Of a stretch of DNA of 8,118 nucleotides, positions 5,153 to 8,118 are shown one piece after another. The translations under genes and the position numbers were made by a program. A model generated the notes under the pieces. That model was given only the letters and a program-made list of their open reading frames with translations. It had not been told where the DNA came from and searched no databases. Source of the DNA: VBAS01 sp044867875 (GTDB lineage: Bacteria > Bacteroidota > Bacteroidia > Chitinophagales > Chitinophagaceae); the NCBI GenBank assembly GCA_044867875.1, contig JBIOVR010000388.1, positions 1 to 8,118 on the forward strand. The letters run 5' to 3'. Within the stretch, counting starts at the first letter, position 1. Every line of letters starts with the position of its first letter.

Positions 5153-8118
5153 TTATCTTAATAATACTGAAGTGCCCGCACTTTTATAGATGGTTCCATT
5201 TACCGCTTCGGTTTCGATTGTCCATGTATATACATCTATCATTTGCGGTTTACCATTATATATTCCGTTCCATCCCTTCCCAATAATATTCGTTTCAAAA
5301 ACTTTTATACCCAAGCGGTTATAAATACGGAAATATTTTATCCTTGTGATATTAACTAAGAACGGGAATAAATAATCGTTGTGACCGTCGTTGTTGGGCG
5401 ACCATGCTTTCGGCACAAAGACTGCCGGCCCATTAACAACGGGTCCGTCAATTTTCACAAGTAAAGTATCAACTGTAACACAACCAGCAGGTGAAGTGAT
5501 CGCAATAAAGTATTCAAGGCCGGTATTATTAGTAAATACGGGGTCTTTTGTATTGGGAAAGTTAAGACCTGTTGGCGGTGACCATGTATAAGAATAAGCT
5601 GGGCCCAGGTTTCTTGCAGTTAACTGCAATGGTGAATTGATCATGGCAGTAACAGTGGGATAACGAATGCCATTTATTTTTTTCTCAATTGATACAACAA
5701 CTGGCTTGATCGTAAAACAACCGCCGGATGACGCAGCCTTTATATAATAGGTACCTGCCAGTGCAACTGCATTTGGATTGCTAAGTGTTATAGTGGCGGC
5801 GATATCCTGCCAATAAGTATATGTTAATCCAGCATCGCTGCCTGATGTAACCGTAGATGCAGTAAGGTTAATTGATACAGGTTCACAAACTGGCGGTGGA
5901 TTCGTGATCACCAAAACTGGTGCGCCGCTGTTGATAGTTATTGGTTGGCTTTGAACAGGGGTTACCGGAATGGCACAAGGATCGTTACTTGTCATCATCA
6001 CTGATACTGTATTACCATTGGCAAGAGTGGATGAAGTAAAAGTTGAAGCCGTTTGTCCTGCCACATTCACTCCATTGATCATCCATTGATAAGTTGGAGC
6101 TGATCCACCATTGCTTGTTGTAGCAGTAAATGTAACCGAGCCGCCACTGCAGATTGAAGTGGTGCTTGATGTAATAGTTACTGATGGAGTAACAGATGTA
6201 GTAGTAATAGTAATTGGATTGCTTGTAGCTGTAGCTGGATTAGCACAAGGATCATTACTGGTCATTATCACTGATACCACATTTCCATTGGCGAGAGTTG
6301 ATGTGATAAACGTTGAGGTTGTTTGCCCCGCCACATTCACTCCATTGATCATCCATTGATAAGTTGGAGTTGACCCACCATTGGTTGGCGTTGCAGTAAA
6401 TGTAACAGAGCCGCCACTGCATATAGAAGTGCTACTTGAAGTAATAGCTACAGATGGAATAACAGATGTTGTAGAAATAGTAATTGGACTGCTTGTAGTT
6501 GTAGTTGGATTTGCGCAAGGATCATTACTTGTCATTACCACTGATACAGTATTACCATTGGCAAGAGCGGATGAAGTATAAGTTGAAGCCGTTTGTCCCG
6601 CTACATTCACCCCATTGATCATCCATTGATAAGTTGGAGTTGACCCACCATTGATTGGCGTAGCTGTAAACGTAATAGAACCACCACTGCATATAGAAGT
6701 GCTACTTGATGTAATGTTAACAGATGCAGTAACAGACGTTGTGGTGATCGTGATTGGATTACTGGTGGCCGTGGTTGGATTCGCACAAGGATCATTACTT
6801 GTCATCATTACTGACACAATATTTCCATTGGCAAGAGCGGATGAAGTAAAAGTTGAAGCCGTTTGTCCCGCTACATTCACTCCATTGATCATCCATTGAT
6901 AAGTTGGAGTTGATCCACCATTGGTTGGTGTGGCAGTAAATGTAACGGAGCCACCGCTGCATATAGAAGTACTACCAGATGTAATGGATACAGATGGAGT
7001 AACAGATGTTGTGGTTATAGTAATTGGATTACTGGTAGCTGTAGTTGGATTAGCACAAGGATCATTACTTGTCATTACCACTGATACATTATTACCATTG
7101 GTAAGAGTGGATGAAGTAAAAGTTGAAGCCGTTTGACCCGCTACATTCACTCCATTGATCATCCATTGATAAGTTGGAGTTGATCCACCATTGATTGGTG
7201 TAGCAGTAAATGTAAACGAGCCGCCACTACAAATTGAAGTGGTGCTTGATGTAATGGATACAGATGGAGTAACAGATGTTGTGGTTATAGTAATTGGATT
7301 ACTTGTAGCTGTAATTGGATTAGCACAAGGATCATTACTTGTTATCTTCACAGATACTGTATTGCCATTGGTAAGAGTTGATGTGCTAAAAGTTGAAGCC
7401 GTTTGTCCTGCCACATTCGCTCCATTGATCATCCATTGATAAGTTGGAATTGAGCCACCATTGGTTGGTGTAGCAGTAAATGTAATGGAGCCACCACTGC
7501 ATATCGAAGTGGTACTTGATGTTATGGTTACTGATGGAACAACCAAACTTGGTATTGCATTGATCGTATAATTTGTCGCTGCTGAAATACAACCTGAAGC
7601 ATTCTTCACTGTTACACTATAAGTATTGGGAGCAAGGCCTGTAAAGATGCCGGTCGTATTCGTATAATTTAATCCGTCAATAGAATAGGTAATACCTGCT
7701 GCAGGTGCTGGTGAAGTAATAGTGATCGTTCCTGTTGGTGTTGTACATGTAGGTTGCGTCAACGTTGCAGTTGGTGCTGCGGGATTTAAAGAAACTGCAT
7801 TGATCGTATAACTTGTCGCCGTTGAAATACAACCTGAAGCATTCTTCACTGTTACACTATAAGTATTGGGAGCAAGGCCTGTAAAGATCCCAGTCGTATT
7901 CGTATAACTTATTCCATCAATTGAATATGTAATACCTGCAGCAGGTGCTGGTGAGGTTATCGAAATCGTTCCTGTTGGTGTTGTGCAAGTAGGTTGCGTC
8001 AGCGTTGCAGTTGGTGCTGCAGGAGTTAGAGAAGCTGTATTGATCGTATAACTTGTCGCTGCTGAAACACATCCTGAAGCATTCTTCACTGTTACACTAT
8101 AAGTATTCGGAGCAAGGC
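5153..8118 (-). CDS. Large secreted repeat protein with SprB-type repeats, Ig-like repeats and T9SS sorting domain (5' end missing)
   Basis: This is the C-terminal 987 residues of a surface or secreted adhesin-like protein. The reading frame stays open to the window edge: the codons between 8090 and 8118 give LAPNTYSVT, in the middle of a repeat. The GTG at 8089 is therefore an internal valine and not a start, and the signal peptide lies outside. Order from the N-terminal side: a partial and then two complete 80-residue SprB-type units (8118-7544), six 90-residue Ig-like units (7543-5924), an Ig-like domain (about 5923-5678, VCEPVSINLTAS and SSGGCF), a PKD-like domain (about 5677-5423, YSYTWSPPTGLNF) and the sorting domain (about 5422-5156). 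SprB in Flavobacterium is a mobile gliding adhesin, and related proteins bind surfaces or polysaccharides; the actual ligand here is unknown. The Ig-like units are Thr/Ser-rich and nearly uncharged, with one conserved cysteine pair each. The gene is convergent with the DNA ligase and unlikely to be related to it in function. Confidence 0.92.
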   Translation of the reverse strand, partial: LAPNTYSVTVKNASGCVSAATSYTINTASLTPAAPTATLTQPTCTTPTGTISITSPAPAAGITYSIDGISYTNTTGIFTGLAPNTYSVTVKNASGCISTATSYTINAVSLNPAAPTATLTQPTCTTPTGTITITSPAPAAGITYSIDGLNYTNTTGIFTGLAPNTYSVTVKNASGCISAATNYTINAIPSLVVPSVTITSSTTSICSGGSITFTATPTNGGSIPTYQWMINGANVAGQTASTFSTSTLTNGNTVSVKITSNDPCANPITATSNPITITTTSVTPSVSITSSTTSICSGGSFTFTATPINGGSTPTYQWMINGVNVAGQTASTFTSSTLTNGNNVSVVMTSNDPCANPTTATSNPITITTTSVTPSVSITSGSTSICSGGSVTFTATPTNGGSTPTYQWMINGVNVAGQTASTFTSSALANGNIVSVMMTSNDPCANPTTATSNPITITTTSVTASVNITSSSTSICSGGSITFTATPINGGSTPTYQWMINGVNVAGQTASTYTSSALANGNTVSVVMTSNDPCANPTTTTSSPITISTTSVIPSVAITSSSTSICSGGSVTFTATPTNGGSTPTYQWMINGVNVAGQTTSTFITSTLANGNVVSVIMTSNDPCANPATATSNPITITTTSVTPSVTITSSTTSICSGGSVTFTATTSNGGSAPTYQWMINGVNVAGQTASTFTSSTLANGNTVSVMMTSNDPCAIPVTPVQSQPITINSGAPVLVITNPPPVCEPVSINLTASTVTSGSDAGLTYTYWQDIAATITLSNPNAVALAGTYYIKAASSGGCFTIKPVVVSIEKKINGIRYPTVTAMINSPLQLTARNLGPAYSYTWSPPTGLNFPNTKDPVFTNNTGLEYFIAITSPAGCVTVDTLLVKIDGPVVNGPAVFVPKAWSPNNDGHNDYLFPFLVNITRIKYFRIYNRLGIKVFETNIIGKGWNGIYNGKPQMIDVYTWTIETEAVNGTIYKSAGTSVLLR
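5156..5422 (-). other. T9SS type B sorting domain (gliding-motility-associated C-terminal domain, CHU_C-like)
   Basis: The last 89 residues match the family seen at the C-terminus of many Bacteroidota secreted proteins. They begin VFVPKAWSPNNDGHNDYLFP, followed by IKYFRIYNRLGIKVFET, then GWNGIYNGKPQMIDVYTWTIE, and end SAGTSVLLR. The hallmarks are P-N-N-D-G followed by an aromatic or hydrophobic stretch, the 'IYNRxGxxVFE' strand, 'WNGxxxGK' and the 'VYTW' strand. Known proteins with this domain are exported across the outer membrane by the type IX system. Unlike type A sorting signals, type B signals may need a partner protein for secretion or surface attachment. The domain is intact. Confidence 0.93.
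5924..7543 (-). repeat. Six tandem 270-base units, each encoding a 90-residue Ig-like domain
   Basis: The units are 7274-7543, 7004-7273, 6734-7003, 6464-6733, 6194-6463 and 5924-6193, in protein order 1 to 6. The anchor CCATTGATCATCCATTGAT recurs with its unit start at 6071, 6341, 6611, 6881, 7151 and 7421, always exactly 270 bases apart, so no unit has an indel. Each encodes ICSGGS near residue 15, PTYQWMING at 33-41, VAGQT at 44-48 and SNDPC at 69-73. C15 and C73 are present in all six and could form a disulfide. Units 1 and 6 diverge at their outer edges (unit 6 ends VQSQPITINSG), as expected for an array that grew from the inside. There is one Lys in all 540 residues, no Arg, Glu or His, and about one Asp per unit. 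Confidence 0.95.
7544..8118 (-). repeat. Tandem 240-base SprB-type repeats, two complete copies plus a partial one
   Basis: Units lie at 7544-7780 (its last codon merges into the Ig-like array), 7781-8020 and 8021-8118 (cut by the window). The marker TGATCGTATA recurs at 7561, 7801 and 8041, exactly 240 bases apart. Each complete unit encodes APTATLTQPTC, TGTI, ITSPAPAAGITYSIDG, NTTGIFTGLAPNTYSVTVKN and ASGC, a pattern typical of SprB-repeat proteins of Bacteroidota. Long stretches, for instance the roughly 60 bases after 7590 and after 7830, are the same or nearly the same between copies, which points to recent duplication or ongoing gene conversion. More copies probably follow beyond the right edge. 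Confidence 0.9.

Noticed and set aside
6111..7439. Plus-strand open frames of up to 82 codons starting at 6111, 6381, 6651, 6921 and 7191, with hydrophobic, membrane-like translations
   Set aside because: They start exactly 270 bases apart and are mirror images of the Thr/Ser-rich repeat on the minus strand. Antisense reading of Thr, Ser and Asn codons gives Val, Ile and Gly, so this is an artefact of composition.
5924..8118. Regularly spaced repeats considered as a CRISPR array or satellite
   Set aside because: The units are 240 and 270 bases, lie entirely in frame and encode known extracellular domain types. There are no unique spacers.

Overview
The window looks like chromosomal DNA of a gliding-type Bacteroidota bacterium, most likely in or near the Chitinophagaceae. 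The clearest sign is a surface protein with SprB-type repeats and a C-terminal gliding-motility/type IX secretion (T9SS type B) sorting domain. Consistent with this are the AT-rich spacers, the lack of clear Shine-Dalgarno sequences before the genes, and a ligase/exonuclease pair common in this phylum. The genus is an inference; no rRNA or tRNA gene is present to fix it.

Layout from left to right. (1) 3-1847, plus strand: a multi-pass membrane protein of the O-antigen ligase/polymerase (Wzy_C) family with a C-terminal TPR tail; its true start could lie just before the window. (2) 1928-2161, minus strand: a small 77-residue protein of unknown function. (3) 2162-2411: a 250-base divergent spacer with a hairpin-like inverted repeat and a 7-6-7 dyad close to the next start codon. 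(4) 2412-5056, plus strand: a two-gene unit of a metallo-beta-lactamase-fold 'ligase-associated' DNA exonuclease and an ATP-dependent DNA ligase, overlapping by ATGA. (5) 5057-5152: a short spacer between convergent genes. (6) 5153-8118, minus strand: the C-terminal 987 residues of a very large secreted repeat protein that runs off the right edge.

The repeat protein dominates the second half. Counting from its C-terminus inward, it has a T9SS sorting domain, two non-repeated Ig/PKD-like domains, six tandem 90-residue Ig-like units with an exact 270-base period, and at least two and a half 80-residue SprB-type units with an exact 240-base period. The 90-residue units carry almost no charge, are rich in Ser/Thr, and each has one conserved pair of cysteines.

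Three functional themes sit side by side: envelope polysaccharide assembly, DNA repair/processing and a secreted adhesin-like protein. Only the exonuclease and ligase clearly form an operon. I did not find a convincing wholly new system. The best leads are the mosaic repeat array, the dyad before the repair operon, the acidic tail of the exonuclease and the unknown 77-residue protein.
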